Shown here piece after piece: positions 37,736-48,184 of a DNA stretch of 64,000 nucleotides; within the stretch, counting starts at the first letter, position 1; each line of letters starts with the position of its first letter. The notes under the pieces are model-generated. The model was not told the origin of the DNA. It made no database searches and was given only the letters and a program-made list of their open reading frames with translations. The stretch is from Pseudomonadaceae bacterium (lineage in GTDB: Bacteria; Pseudomonadota; Gammaproteobacteria; Pseudomonadales; Azotimanducaceae), in the NCBI GenBank assembly GCA_024743175.1, contig JANSXA010000005.1:310001-374000 (forward strand), written 5' to 3'. A program made the translations under genes and the position numbers.

Positions 37736-39061
37736 ATGCGCGAAGGCAGTTTAGAAGCCCCTAATCGCCAGCCACTGGATTGGCGCAGCGACGAGTTTTA
37801 CGACAAAGAAAATTTGTACACAGAACTCGAACGAGTCTTCGACATCTGCCACGGATGCCGCCGCTGCGTCAGCTTGTGCGATTCTTTCCCGACCCTATTT
37901 GACCTGGTCGATGAATCTGACACATTTGAAGTCGACGGCGTCGACAAAGACGACTACATGAAAGTGGTCGATCAGTGTTTCCTGTGCGATCTCTGCGCAG
38001 AAACGAAATGCCCTTATCTGCCCCCACACGAGTGGGCGGTAGACTTTCCCCATCTCATGCTGCGCGCTAAGTCGTACAAATTCAAAGAAAAAGATACCAA
38101 ATGGCGCGATCGGTTAATCACCTCAACCGACCCGATCTTCGACGCCATTTCTGTTCCCGGGGTTGCCCAGGCTGCCAATGCTGCAGCTAAATCCCCTACT
38201 CTGCGCAAACTTGGTGAACAGGCCATAGGCATACATGCAGAGGCACCCCTGCCGCATTTTGAAGCCAAGCCGCTGACCAAGCGCATTGCACAGCACCACA
38301 GCGCCGGTCAATCACCTGTCAGCACGGACCGCACCACGGGCAAAGTCGCCATCTATGTCACCTGCTACGGCGACCATAACGAGCCGCAGGTCGTCGAGGA
38401 TATGATTGCCGTGCTGCAGCACAACGGCATAAGCGTGAAAATCCTGCAGGATGCAAAATGTTGTGGCATGCCGAAACTGGAGCTGGGCGATCTGCATAAG
38501 GTGGCCAGTTTAAAAGATGCCAACCTGCCCACCTTCCTCGCAGCTATCGATGAGGGTTATGACATTATCGCGCCGATTCCTTCCTGTGTGCTGATGTACA
38601 AACAGGAACTGCCGCTGATGTTCCCCGAAGATGAGAATATCGCTAAAGTCAAAGCGCACTTTTTTGATCCGTTTGAATATCTGATGCTGCGTCACAAAGC
38701 GCAGCTGGTGAAGACCGACTTCAGTCACAGTCTTGGCAAAGTGGCATACCACGTAGCCTGCCATCAGCGTGTGCAGAATTTCGGCATGAAAACCCGCGAC
38801 TTCCTGAAACTCATTCCAGATACGGACGTTACCGCCATTGAACGTTGTTCAGGCCATGACGGAACCTATGCGGTGAAAGAAGAAACCTACGAAAAAGCCA
38901 TGAAAATTGCGCGACCGGTGGTCCGTCGGGTAACCGAAGCGCAGCCGGATACCTTTGGCTCTGACTGCCCCATGGCTGGCCGCCTGATTGCCCATGGCAT
39001 GGAAGGTGAGCAGGAACCCCAACACCCTCTCTCTATGGTAAGAAAAGCTTATGCAATCTAA
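37736..39061 (+). CDS. (Fe-S)-binding protein, heterodisulfide reductase/GlpC-like
   Basis: CHGCRRCVSLCDSFP, CFLCDLCAETKCPYLPPHEW, two CCG-like domains (DAKCCGMPKLELG, ERCSGHDGTY). Confidence 0.88.
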   Translation: MREGSLEAPNRQPLDWRSDEFYDKENLYTELERVFDICHGCRRCVSLCDSFPTLFDLVDESDTFEVDGVDKDDYMKVVDQCFLCDLCAETKCPYLPPHEWAVDFPHLMLRAKSYKFKEKDTKWRDRLITSTDPIFDAISVPGVAQAANAAAKSPTLRKLGEQAIGIHAEAPLPHFEAKPLTKRIAQHHSAGQSPVSTDRTTGKVAIYVTCYGDHNEPQVVEDMIAVLQHNGISVKILQDAKCCGMPKLELGDLHKVASLKDANLPTFLAAIDEGYDIIAPIPSCVLMYKQELPLMFPEDENIAKVKAHFFDPFEYLMLRHKAQLVKTDFSHSLGKVAYHVACHQRVQNFGMKTRDFLKLIPDTDVTAIERCSGHDGTYAVKEETYEKAMKIARPVVRRVTEAQPDTFGSDCPMAGRLIAHGMEGEQEPQHPLSMVRKAYAI

Positions 39062-39644
39062 CGCAAAACTGGCACGTGGCGACTTATGGTCGCTGGAAGA
39101 ATACTCGGAAAAACGCAGTGAATTCCGTACACAGGTACTCGCCCACAAGAAAAATCGTCAGGTACGCCTGGGTGAGCACGCCACTCTGTATTTTGAAGAC
39201 GCCCTCACCATGAAGTATCAGGTGCAGGAGATGTTGCGCATCGAGAAAATATTCACGGGCCCTGAAATAGAAGAAGAGCTTGGCGCCTATAACCCGCTTA
39301 TCCCTGACGGAAGCAACTGGAAAGCCACCTTCATGATTGAATACCCGGACGCAGAGGAACGACGCGTTGCGTTAACCAGGATGCCGGGGATCGAGCACAA
39401 AGTATGGGTAAAAGTTGGCGATAACAGCAAAGTGTACGCCAATGCTAACGACGACCTGGAACGATCCAATGAAGAAAAAGCATCTGCCGTGCACTTCATG
39501 CGTTTTGAACTCGACCCAGCCAGTATCTCCGACGCCAAAAACGGTGCAACCATTTCAATGGGCATCGACCACGACGCCCTGCCGTACAGTATTGAGGTCA
39601 GTGCCGAGACCGCAGCAAGTCTCACGGCGGATTTTGCCGGCTAG
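39051..39644 (+). CDS. DUF3501 family protein
   Basis: LWSLEEYSEKRSEFRTQVLAHKKNRQVRLGEHATLYFEDALTMKYQVQEMLRIEKI. Confidence 0.85.
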   Translation: MQSNAKLARGDLWSLEEYSEKRSEFRTQVLAHKKNRQVRLGEHATLYFEDALTMKYQVQEMLRIEKIFTGPEIEEELGAYNPLIPDGSNWKATFMIEYPDAEERRVALTRMPGIEHKVWVKVGDNSKVYANANDDLERSNEEKASAVHFMRFELDPASISDAKNGATISMGIDHDALPYSIEVSAETAASLTADFAG

Positions 39645-39650
39645 GTCCAG

Positions 39651-40541
39651 CTAGGCTAGAAGTTCCTGCGCCGCGGCTTTCTTCAGCACGGCGCCAAGTT
39701 CCTCCAGCAACGCTGTCCGTGTTGACGTTGTACGCCAGCACAAGCCAACTATCCGATGTGGTGGCTGACCTTTAAACGGGATATATCTCACGCCGCTGCC
39801 TTTATGAACCGCAAGTTTTGGCATCAGAGTAATACCTGCATTAGACGCAACCATCTGTCGCAGTGTTTCAAGACTGGTGGCACGAAAACTGGTGTTTTCT
39901 ACGGCTTGATGAGCGTTACAGACATCAAGCGCCTGATCACGCAGACAGTGTCCGTCTTCAAGCAGCAATACTTCCTCATTTTCCAGATCAGCCAGTGACA
40001 CAGAAGTCTTTTTCGCCTTTGCGTGGTTTTTTGACGCTGCAAACAGGAAAGGTTCGTTGTACAGAGGCAGCTCAGTAAGGCCATCATCATCCAACGGTAG
40101 CGCAAGAATAATAGCGTCTAAATCACCTTGTTTGAGCATCCGTGTAATCTGAGCCGTTTGGCCCTCGGTAAGTTGCAGACGCAGATTGGGAAAGGCTCGA
40201 CGCATCGGGCTGAGGATTTTAGGCAGCAGGTAAGGGGCGATTGTCGGAATAATGCCCAACCGGAAATCGCCACCAAGCGGATCACGATACTGCTCCGCCA
40301 TACTGGTCAACGTGTTTACTTCGCGCAGGATTTTCTGCGCCTGTTGCACTATCTGTTCACCTGCCGGGGACAGCATCACCTGACGATTGGTCCGTTCAAT
40401 CAGCGTCACATCCAGCGTTTCTTCCAGCTTTTTCAGCTGGGTAGACAGCGTTGGCTGACTGACAAAACAGGCTTGTGCCGCACGACCGAAATGTTTGTGC
40501 TCTGCTACTGCAACCAGATAGCGTAAATCCCGAAGGTTCAT
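39651..40541 (-). CDS. oxyR: hydrogen peroxide-inducible transcriptional activator OxyR
   Basis: LysR HTH; LLLEDGHCLRDQALDVC carries both redox cysteines. Confidence 0.88.
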   Translation of the reverse strand: MNLRDLRYLVAVAEHKHFGRAAQACFVSQPTLSTQLKKLEETLDVTLIERTNRQVMLSPAGEQIVQQAQKILREVNTLTSMAEQYRDPLGGDFRLGIIPTIAPYLLPKILSPMRRAFPNLRLQLTEGQTAQITRMLKQGDLDAIILALPLDDDGLTELPLYNEPFLFAASKNHAKAKKTSVSLADLENEEVLLLEDGHCLRDQALDVCNAHQAVENTSFRATSLETLRQMVASNAGITLMPKLAVHKGSGVRYIPFKGQPPHRIVGLCWRTTSTRTALLEELGAVLKKAAAQELLA

Positions 40542-40637
40542 GGTGTGTTCCGCGCGTTTGTTGGCGGCCAATGTACTAAAAAACAGGCGCCAGGATCAGC
40601 CTAATTGCTGAACTTAAATCTCAGCAGACAGGCTGTA

Positions 40638-41090
40638 TCACCTGCGTCGGTGAATACCCTGGGTCAGTTTTGCGCTGAGCTTACGGCCGGCAGCATAAGC
40701 AGCGGCTGCCACCATCGGGTTGCGGGTTACGGCAAATGCTGCTGCCGCAAAACCACCACCAAGCACCCACGAGTGTAATTGCGGACTGCGAGCCTCACCG
40801 GAGGTTGCACGGGTGACCGTATGTTCACAGTTATTCGTCAACAGATTGTAGCCGCGTCCGCTGTCCAGGTGATGATGCACACGCGAGACTCGCCTGTGCC
40901 GCTCGGTGACGCCGGGGCTTGAGATATACATGCGTTTGCCAGCACGAAACTCACGTTCCGAACAGACGTGTTCGCCGCGAAACGGCGTGTTATGCAACAC
41001 CCGTCCGCCACCCAGGGCAACGCCACGATGCATCACCAGTCCTTTGCGTCGAGAGACAATGTCTCCGGGTCGCGCATACGCCATCTTCAT
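40638..41090 (-). CDS. LRAT-domain (lecithin:retinol acyltransferase-like) protein
   Basis: ARPGDIVSRRKGLVMHRGVALGGGRVLHNTP, YNLLTNNCEHTVTRATSG. Confidence 0.75.
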   Translation of the reverse strand: MKMAYARPGDIVSRRKGLVMHRGVALGGGRVLHNTPFRGEHVCSEREFRAGKRMYISSPGVTERHRRVSRVHHHLDSGRGYNLLTNNCEHTVTRATSGEARSPQLHSWVLGGGFAAAAFAVTRNPMVAAAAYAAGRKLSAKLTQGIHRRR

Positions 41091-41265
41091 CTCCAGGGCT
41101 AAACTCGCAAAAACTCCCTCAGGCCTGTTCCAGCCTGTTCAGAAAAGCTCTGCACGAACTGTTCCAAAACTTAACCCACTGATTTTATTGAATATTCACG
41201 GTAAAGCTGCGGCCCAACCTGTCAATTTCATGGTCAGGCTGGCTAATTGTTGGTGATCTTTTCCG

Positions 41266-41685
41266 CTACTGACTTTTTTGCACCATGTAGTCGATTGCCG
41301 CTGCCAGATCTTTATCACTGCAGTCAAAACACATACCCCTTGGCGGCATTGCCGGCGGAATGCCTTCAATGGTTGTGGACAGCAGCAGATCGGGACCTTT
41401 TGCAATGCGTGGCGCCCAGGCTTCTGCATCACCTGTTTTTGGTGCCCCGCTCAGCCCCGGTGTGTGACATGAGAAGCAATAATTCTGGTAAATCTGTTCG
41501 CCCGGGTGCACCGATTCAGCTGCCACATTTTCCTCAACTGAAGTCTGTGTTGTGTTTGCACTGACATTGGATGTTGCTGGCGCTTCCGCCTGGCCGCATG
41601 CCAGGGAAAAGAGCCCCAGACCTGCAATCGCCCCCCATCTGACAAGGTTTATACCCGATACTGTTAATTTCATCGCTTTCTTCAT
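41266..41685 (-). CDS. c-type cytochrome, cytochrome c5 family, lipoprotein-like
   Basis: YQNYCFSCHTPGLSGAPKTGD, MPPRGMCFDCSDKDLAAAIDYM. Confidence 0.88.
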   Translation of the reverse strand: MKKAMKLTVSGINLVRWGAIAGLGLFSLACGQAEAPATSNVSANTTQTSVEENVAAESVHPGEQIYQNYCFSCHTPGLSGAPKTGDAEAWAPRIAKGPDLLLSTTIEGIPPAMPPRGMCFDCSDKDLAAAIDYMVQKSQ

Positions 41686-42476
41686 GTACTCCTGGTGTCC
41701 TGTTCGTCCAGCTGAAAGCCATCCGCGTCCTGCCAGACAGGAAACGACGTCCGCAACGACAATAAGGTTGCGGGATTCAGCGACACTGAGATGATATCAG
41801 CAACCTCCAGTTGTTCAGCTAGAATTTCGCCGTCCGGTGCATATATTCCGCTGCCACCCGCATAAACAACCCCGTTACCATCCGTGCCCACACGATTGAC
41901 ACCGGCCACAAACGTCTGATTTTCAATGCTTCGAGCGCGCAGCAGCGTGTTCCATGCACTCTGTCGTGCTGCAGGCCAGTTGGCGACACACACCATCAGA
42001 TCATAGTCATTGGTATTGCGCAGCCATACAGGAAAGCGCAGGTCATAACAGACACTGGCGAGCACCCGCCATCCCTTTACCTCAAATATCAACCGATTCT
42101 CACCAGCACTGTAATGCTGGTGTTCGTCCGCCATGCGAAAAAGATGGCGTTTGTCGTAGTGGTGCAGCGCTCCAGTGGGGTCAGCACACAGGAAGCGATT
42201 GTAGTAGCGGCCCGCATCGCTGATCACAACACTGGCGCAGATGTGCTTCTGTATTTCCGCTGCTTTGTCACGCAACCAGGTCACCGCTTCACCCTGCATG
42301 GTCTGAGCTACCTCTTCACTTGCCATGGTGAAGCCTGTGGAAAACATCTCAGGCAATAGAACCAGATCGGTGTTGTCAGGAACCTGTTGCAGCAATTGGG
42401 AAAACAGGTTCAGGTTAGCACCGCAGTCATGCCAGCTGACTTCACTTTGTATCAGACTCAAAGTCAGAGGCTGCAT
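41682..42476 (-). CDS. carbon-nitrogen hydrolase, omega-amidase (YafV-like)
   Basis: LVLLPEMFSTGFTM, HLFRMADEHQHYSAG, VCYDLRFPVWLRN. Confidence 0.9.
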   Translation of the reverse strand: MQPLTLSLIQSEVSWHDCGANLNLFSQLLQQVPDNTDLVLLPEMFSTGFTMASEEVAQTMQGEAVTWLRDKAAEIQKHICASVVISDAGRYYNRFLCADPTGALHHYDKRHLFRMADEHQHYSAGENRLIFEVKGWRVLASVCYDLRFPVWLRNTNDYDLMVCVANWPAARQSAWNTLLRARSIENQTFVAGVNRVGTDGNGVVYAGGSGIYAPDGEILAEQLEVADIISVSLNPATLLSLRTSFPVWQDADGFQLDEQDTRST

Positions 42477-43621
42477 AATATTTCTCCAGCGCGAGCAAGG
42501 GTGGCATCATCTTTAGCAAAACAGAACCGTAACAGCGACTTCGGCGCGCAGCTGCGATCTTCATAAAACACTGAGACAGGTATAGAAGCCAGTTTCAACT
42601 GCTCGGTCCATCGTTTGGCCAGCTCAACGTCCTGCGCAGCGCTCAACGCTGAATAATCAAGCAGCTGGAAATAGGTACCTGCACTGGGCTGCCAGGTGAA
42701 TTTTGAACCTTGCAGCTGACCCAGGAAATAGTCGCGCTTGCGCTGATAAAAATCGGGCAGTTGGCGGTGATGCTGTGGATGAGTGTTTAAAAAGTCCGCC
42801 AGACCAAGCTGCACCGGCGTGTTTACTGTGAAATTCACAAACTGATGTATGCGCCGAAATTCAGCACTGAGGTCCGGTGGCGCGACGCAATACCCCACCT
42901 TCCATCCCGTCACGTGGTAGGTCTTGCCAAAAGACGACACCACAAAGCTGCGCTCATACAAGTCTGGATATCGACACATACTCAGGTGGGCCTGACCATC
43001 AAACACAATGTGCTCGTAAACCTCGTCCGCGAGAATATAAAAATTGTGCTTTTGTGCCAGCTCACGCAAGGCGGCAATATCCGCTTCCCCACAGACCGCC
43101 CCGGTGGGATTGTGTGGCGTGTTGATGATAATCAGGCGGGTCTTGTCGGACACCTTTGCTGCCACCTGATTCCAGTCAATCTGAAAGTCGGGTGCTGACA
43201 ACGGTATGTGGATTGTGTGACCTCCCTGCAGGGCAACAACAGGTGCATAGCTGTCATAGGCCGGATCAAAAACAATCACTTCATCACCAGGCCGCACAAC
43301 AGCTGCAATGGCGCAGAACAAAGCTTCAGTAGCCCCGGCCGAAATAGTGACCTCGGTATCCCCATCAACCTGCGCACCATACAGATCAGCCACTTTATCG
43401 GACACGGCATGGCGTAAAGAATCAACACCAATCATCGGCGGATACTGATTAAAGCCATGGGTCATATAGTGCGTAACTCGATCCAGCAACGCTTCGGGAC
43501 CATCAAAATCCGGGTATCCCTGGGATAGATTAAGGGCCTGATGCTGCGCTGCCAGACCACTCATCACACTGAAGATGGTGGTACCGACGTCGGGCAATTT
43601 ACTGTCCAGCCTGAGACTCAC
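42464..43621 (-). CDS. methionine/glutamine-type aminotransferase (YbdL/KAT-like)
   Basis: NLSQGYPDFDGP, NTPHNPTGAV, SSFGKTYHVTGWKVGY; GTG start at 43621. Confidence 0.9.
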   Translation of the reverse strand: MSLRLDSKLPDVGTTIFSVMSGLAAQHQALNLSQGYPDFDGPEALLDRVTHYMTHGFNQYPPMIGVDSLRHAVSDKVADLYGAQVDGDTEVTISAGATEALFCAIAAVVRPGDEVIVFDPAYDSYAPVVALQGGHTIHIPLSAPDFQIDWNQVAAKVSDKTRLIIINTPHNPTGAVCGEADIAALRELAQKHNFYILADEVYEHIVFDGQAHLSMCRYPDLYERSFVVSSFGKTYHVTGWKVGYCVAPPDLSAEFRRIHQFVNFTVNTPVQLGLADFLNTHPQHHRQLPDFYQRKRDYFLGQLQGSKFTWQPSAGTYFQLLDYSALSAAQDVELAKRWTEQLKLASIPVSVFYEDRSCAPKSLLRFCFAKDDATLARAGEILCSL

Positions 43622-43705
43622 GATGGGCTTGTATCCGCTGCAAAATCGAGGCGAATACTGGCACACCCAGCCTGAGGCGCAAGCGCCTGGCAGCTGTAAC
43701 TGACT

Positions 43706-43733
43706 CTTAATATCAAAATATTTTGATATTAAG
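43706..43733. promoter_or_regulatory. 28-nt perfect palindrome, candidate ArsR/SahR-type operator
   Basis: CTTAATATCAAAAT|ATTTTGATATTAAG between divergent aminotransferase and ArsR-methyltransferase genes. Confidence 0.75.
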
Positions 43734-43791
43734 GCCTCAGCCCTGTTAGGATGCGCCGCTTCTGCCATTCACGCACCCTGTTTTTTCTATT

Positions 43792-44796
43792 TTGCAGACC
43801 CTTTTTTCACGGACCGACATTGCACGCATACCCGCTGAAACAGCGGCGGTCGATGTTGTGGGCCTGTCAAAAGCACTGGGCGATGAGTTACGCACCCAGA
43901 TTCTTGCGGTACTGGCACAGAATTCATTTGCGGTGCTGGAACTCTGCAGGATCTTCGACAAGCCTCAGCCCGCTCTCAGCCACCATCTGAAGAAACTGGC
44001 TGACGCAGCCCTGGTGACCAAACGACAGGAAGGTACCAGCGTTTTTTACCAGCGCGCTCGCGCAGATGATCCTTTCACCCGGGCGGCATTTACCTGTATC
44101 GACAGCCAGCTGCTGCCGGACCAGTTGCGTCACAACGTGCAACAGATTTACCAGCTGAGGGTGCAGCGATCTGAACACTTCTTCGCCCATCAGGCGGACG
44201 CGCTGGCCCAGCAGACGGCCCTGATCTGTAATCCAGAGGTTTATATCAATACGGTGTTGGACTGTTTGCATAACTACAGTCAGCTGCCGGTACAGCATGC
44301 TCTGGAAATTGGTCCGGGCAGCGGCGCGTTGATGCGGGCTCTGGCACCCCTGTGCAGGAAAGTCACCGGCATAGACAACGCCGCAGAAATGCTGAGCGAA
44401 ACAGGCCGCAATCTGCACGACATCGACAACGTCACTCTGCTGGAGCAGGATTTTTCCGCTCTGCAGAGCACCGAGACTTTCGATCTGATGGCCGCAGCCA
44501 TGGTGCTGCATCACATGCCCGCGCCTGCGGAATTTTTCAAAAAAGCCCGCACGCTGCTGCGAGATCAAAGTCTGCTGGTGGTCGCCGAACTGTGCCGCCA
44601 CGAGCAAACCTGGGTCAGTGAGCTGTGTGCTGACATCTGGCTCGGCTTTGAGACAGCTGACTTAAACCGTTGGGCGCAGGAGGCTGGCTTCACGCCCGTT
44701 CATCAACAGTTTCTCGCTCAGCGAAATGGTTTTCGCGTTCAGGTGTGTGCATTTGCACCCACCCCTCACCTTTTCACTCAACCTGACCACCCCTAA
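43792..44796 (+). CDS. ArsR family regulator fused to SAM-dependent methyltransferase-like domain
   Basis: HTH LSKALGDELRTQILAVL...QPALSHHLKKLADAALV; MT motif ALEIGPGSGALMRALAPLCRKVTGIDNAAEML. TTG start. Confidence 0.88.
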   Translation: MQTLFSRTDIARIPAETAAVDVVGLSKALGDELRTQILAVLAQNSFAVLELCRIFDKPQPALSHHLKKLADAALVTKRQEGTSVFYQRARADDPFTRAAFTCIDSQLLPDQLRHNVQQIYQLRVQRSEHFFAHQADALAQQTALICNPEVYINTVLDCLHNYSQLPVQHALEIGPGSGALMRALAPLCRKVTGIDNAAEMLSETGRNLHDIDNVTLLEQDFSALQSTETFDLMAAAMVLHHMPAPAEFFKKARTLLRDQSLLVVAELCRHEQTWVSELCADIWLGFETADLNRWAQEAGFTPVHQQFLAQRNGFRVQVCAFAPTPHLFTQPDHP

Positions 44797-44816
44797 CCTG
44801 AAAAAAGGAATCTGAC

Positions 44817-46178
44817 ATGACCGACTATAAAGTCGCTGATATATCGCTGGCTGAATATGGCCGCAAAGAAATTTCCATGGCCGAAGCTGAAATGCCTGCG
44901 CTGATGTCTTTACGCAACGAGTATATGGATCAACAGCCTCTGGCTGGCGCCAGAATTATCGGCTGTATCCACATGACCATTCAAACTGCGGTATTGATCG
45001 AAACGCTCACCGCCCTGGGTGCAGAAGTGCGCTGGTCGTCATGTAACATTTTCTCGACGCAGGACCACGCTGCAGCAGCCATGGCAGAAAGCGGCGTCCC
45101 GGTATTTGCCTGGAAAGGTGAAACCGAAGAAGAATATGAATGGTGCATTCGGCAAACCATTCTGAAAGATGGCAAACCCTGGGATGCGAATCTTCTGCTC
45201 GATGACGGCGGCGACCTGACCCAGATCATTCACAACGATTATCCGCAGATGCTTAAAACCATCCACGGCATCAGCGAAGAAACCACAACAGGTGTTCACC
45301 GTCTGCTGGAAATGATGCGCGAAGGTCAACTGAAAGTACCCGCCATCAACGTCAACGATGCCATCACCAAATCGAAAAATGACAACCGTTATGGTTGCCG
45401 CCACAGCTTGAACGACGCAGTAAAAAGAGCAACCGACATGCTGATGGCTGGCAAGCGCGCACTGGTTGTCGGCTATGGTGACGTGGGCAAGGGATCAGCT
45501 CAGAGCTTACGTCAGGAAGGTATGATTGTTCGCGTCGCCGAAGTCGACCCGATCTGCGCCATGCAGGCGTGTATGGATGGCTATGAAGTCGTTTCTGCTT
45601 ATAAAAACGGCATCAATACCGGCCGCACCGAAGATATAGATATGCGCCTGATGCAGGACACTGACCTGATTGTGACCTGCACCGGCAACGCGGACGTCTG
45701 CGACGCTGCCATGTTGCAAACCATCAAATCCGGTGCAGTGGTCTGTAACATCGGCCATTTCGATAACGAGATCGATACCGCCTATATGCGCGAGAACTGG
45801 CGCTGGGACAAAGTCAAAGACCAGGTTCACCAGATCTTCCGTTCTGACGATCGATTTGACTACATCGTGTTACTGTCCGAGGGTCGACTGGTTAATCTGG
45901 GCAATGCCACAGGCCATCCGTCGCGTATTATGGATGGCTCATTTGCCAACCAGGCGCTTGCACAAATGCACCTGTTTGAGCAGGCCTGGGCAGACCAGCC
46001 TGAAAATCAACGAGCACCGATCACCGTCGAAGTTCTTCCCAAGAAACTGGATGAAGAAGTTGCAGCCCTGATGGTCAAAGGGTTCGGCGGCATGGTTACG
46101 CAACTTACCGACACTCAGGCGAAGTACATTGGTGTCACCACCGAAGGGCCATTTAAACCGGACAGCTACAAGTACTGA
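44817..46178 (+). CDS. ahcY: adenosylhomocysteinase
   Basis: [46 protein letters not shown]-terminal PFKPDSYKY. Confidence 0.97.
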   Translation: MTDYKVADISLAEYGRKEISMAEAEMPALMSLRNEYMDQQPLAGARIIGCIHMTIQTAVLIETLTALGAEVRWSSCNIFSTQDHAAAAMAESGVPVFAWKGETEEEYEWCIRQTILKDGKPWDANLLLDDGGDLTQIIHNDYPQMLKTIHGISEETTTGVHRLLEMMREGQLKVPAINVNDAITKSKNDNRYGCRHSLNDAVKRATDMLMAGKRALVVGYGDVGKGSAQSLRQEGMIVRVAEVDPICAMQACMDGYEVVSAYKNGINTGRTEDIDMRLMQDTDLIVTCTGNADVCDAAMLQTIKSGAVVCNIGHFDNEIDTAYMRENWRWDKVKDQVHQIFRSDDRFDYIVLLSEGRLVNLGNATGHPSRIMDGSFANQALAQMHLFEQAWADQPENQRAPITVEVLPKKLDEEVAALMVKGFGGMVTQLTDTQAKYIGVTTEGPFKPDSYKY

Positions 46179-46219
46179 TTACGTACTGACGCTTTATCCA
46201 CTGAGGAGCGCACAAGACC

Positions 46220-47098
46220 ATGCAGTCACTGCAGAACATCATCGAACTGCTGGATCTTACCGAGATAGAGCAGAACCACTATCTGGCCACCAGCCCCAAC
46301 GAAGGCTGGCAGCGGGTTTATGGTGGCCAGGTGATCGGTCAGGCGTTAGTCGCGGCGTCACGAACCGTTGAAGAAAGTCGCCATGCACATTCACTGCATG
46401 GCTATTTTCTGCGTGCCGGAGACACTTCGATTCCGATCCTCTACAAGGTGGATCGCATTCGTGACGGGCGCAGCTTTACTACCCGAAGCGTAGTGGCGAT
46501 CCAGCGGGGCGAAGCCATCTTCACAATGTCCATATCATTTCAGGTCGACGAAGAAGGCCTGTCACATCAGTTCCCCATGCCTCAAACCCCGGCGCCGGAA
46601 ACCCTCATCGATGAGAGTGAGTTACGCGCTGAGCAGGCCAAAGACTGGCCGGAGGAGTTTCAGGATTCCTTCAGCAGCATGTCACCGATACAGATGCGCC
46701 CGGTAGACCCGCTTGATCTGATGAATCCAGCGCCGGCACCACCTTCGCAGATGTGCTGGATGCGTACCCGGGAAGCATTGCCCGATGATCAGAGGCTGCA
46801 CCAGTGTGTGCTGGCCTATCTATCGGACTGGTCGCTGCTGGATACCGCAACCCGGCCTCATGCAATCAGCTTCATGCAGGATAATGTGCAGATGGCGAGC
46901 CTTGATCACGCCATGTGGTTTCACCGACCTTTTCGAGCGGATGAATGGCTGCTGTACGCCCAGGACAGCCCTGCCGCCAGCGGCTCAAGAGGCTTTAACC
47001 GTGGCCTGATTTATAACCAGGCCGGTGATCTGGTGGCTTCCACAACCCAGGAAGGGCTGATGCGGATGCACAGTTCACCCCGCCAGCCCAGCCAGTAA
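46220..47098 (+). CDS. tesB: acyl-CoA thioesterase II
   Basis: VYGGQVIGQALVAASRTV, HSLHGYFLRAGD, SLDHAMWFHRPFRADEWLLY. Confidence 0.92.
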   Translation: MQSLQNIIELLDLTEIEQNHYLATSPNEGWQRVYGGQVIGQALVAASRTVEESRHAHSLHGYFLRAGDTSIPILYKVDRIRDGRSFTTRSVVAIQRGEAIFTMSISFQVDEEGLSHQFPMPQTPAPETLIDESELRAEQAKDWPEEFQDSFSSMSPIQMRPVDPLDLMNPAPAPPSQMCWMRTREALPDDQRLHQCVLAYLSDWSLLDTATRPHAISFMQDNVQMASLDHAMWFHRPFRADEWLLYAQDSPAASGSRGFNRGLIYNQAGDLVASTTQEGLMRMHSSPRQPSQ

Positions 47099-47226
47099 AC
47101 TCGATCCGGATCGGGCCAATCTATTGGTGATAGCCGGCTATACAATACCCCGCCGCACTGGGATAATGGCGGGCTTTGCGTGTGCAATATTGTGTGCGTT
47201 GTACTTCTTTTAGAGGATCTCTTTTA

Positions 47227-48165
47227 ATGGCGGATGTAAACGCAATAGCGGCGTCGGTTGAATCGCTCAAGCAACATTTTGAACAGCATAATTATATCTG
47301 CAGCGATCAGATTGCGACTGCGGTATACCTGGCTTTTCATCTGAACAAACCCATCCTGATCGAAGGTCCGCCCGGTGTGGGCAAAACAGAGCTGGCCAAA
47401 ACCACCGCTGAAATGTTTGCGCTGCCAATGATCCGCTTGCAGTGTTACGAAGGCCTTGATGAAGCCAAAGCGATCTACGAATGGAAATACGGTAAGCAGC
47501 TGCTGTATACCCAGGTTTTGAAAGAAGCATTGGACGAGGTGCTGGATGGGGCCAAAGGTTTCACCCAGTCGGTGAAGCGCCTGCACGAATTTGGCGACAT
47601 CTTTTTCTCTGAAGAGTTTCTCGAACCCCGCCCGTTGATGAAAGCCCTGCAGGAAGACGATGGCTGTGTTCTGCTGATTGACGAGATTGATAAGTCTGAT
47701 CACGAATTTGAATCGATGCTGCTGGAAATTCTGTCGGATTTCCAGATTTCGATTCCCGAAATTGGCACCATCAAAGCAAATAAAGAACCACCCATGGTGT
47801 TTCTGACTTCCAACAACACCCGGGAAATTTCCGACGCCTTAAAACGACGCTGTCTGCACCTGTATATTCCTTTCCCGGATATCGATCTGGAGCAACGTAT
47901 TATTCACGCAAGGGTGCCCGAGGTGCCAGAAGAGCTGCGTCGTCAGATGGTTGAGTTCATCCACGAATTGCGCGGCCTGGACCTGAAAAAGGTACCTGCC
48001 ATCTCTGAGACTATCGATTGGGCCCGCACTCTGCTGCTGCTGCACACCGAGTCGCTGGAGCCTAAACTGGTGAAAGATACGCTGAACGTCATCCTGAAAT
48101 TCCAGGAAGACATCGAAAACGTTGAAGCCGAACTCACCTCCATCACCAACAAAATTCGTAAGTAG
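47227..48165 (+). CDS. MoxR family AAA ATPase
   Basis: ILIEGPPGVGKTELAKTTAEM, VLLIDEIDKSDHEFESMLLEILSDFQI. Confidence 0.92.
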   Translation: MADVNAIAASVESLKQHFEQHNYICSDQIATAVYLAFHLNKPILIEGPPGVGKTELAKTTAEMFALPMIRLQCYEGLDEAKAIYEWKYGKQLLYTQVLKEALDEVLDGAKGFTQSVKRLHEFGDIFFSEEFLEPRPLMKALQEDDGCVLLIDEIDKSDHEFESMLLEILSDFQISIPEIGTIKANKEPPMVFLTSNNTREISDALKRRCLHLYIPFPDIDLEQRIIHARVPEVPEELRRQMVEFIHELRGLDLKKVPAISETIDWARTLLLLHTESLEPKLVKDTLNVILKFQEDIENVEAELTSITNKIRK

Positions 48166-48184
48166 CCTGGCCGTGAGATAGAAC

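Noticed and set aside
43924-44607. 227-aa minus-strand ORF
   Set aside because: Antisense to the ArsR-methyltransferase gene.
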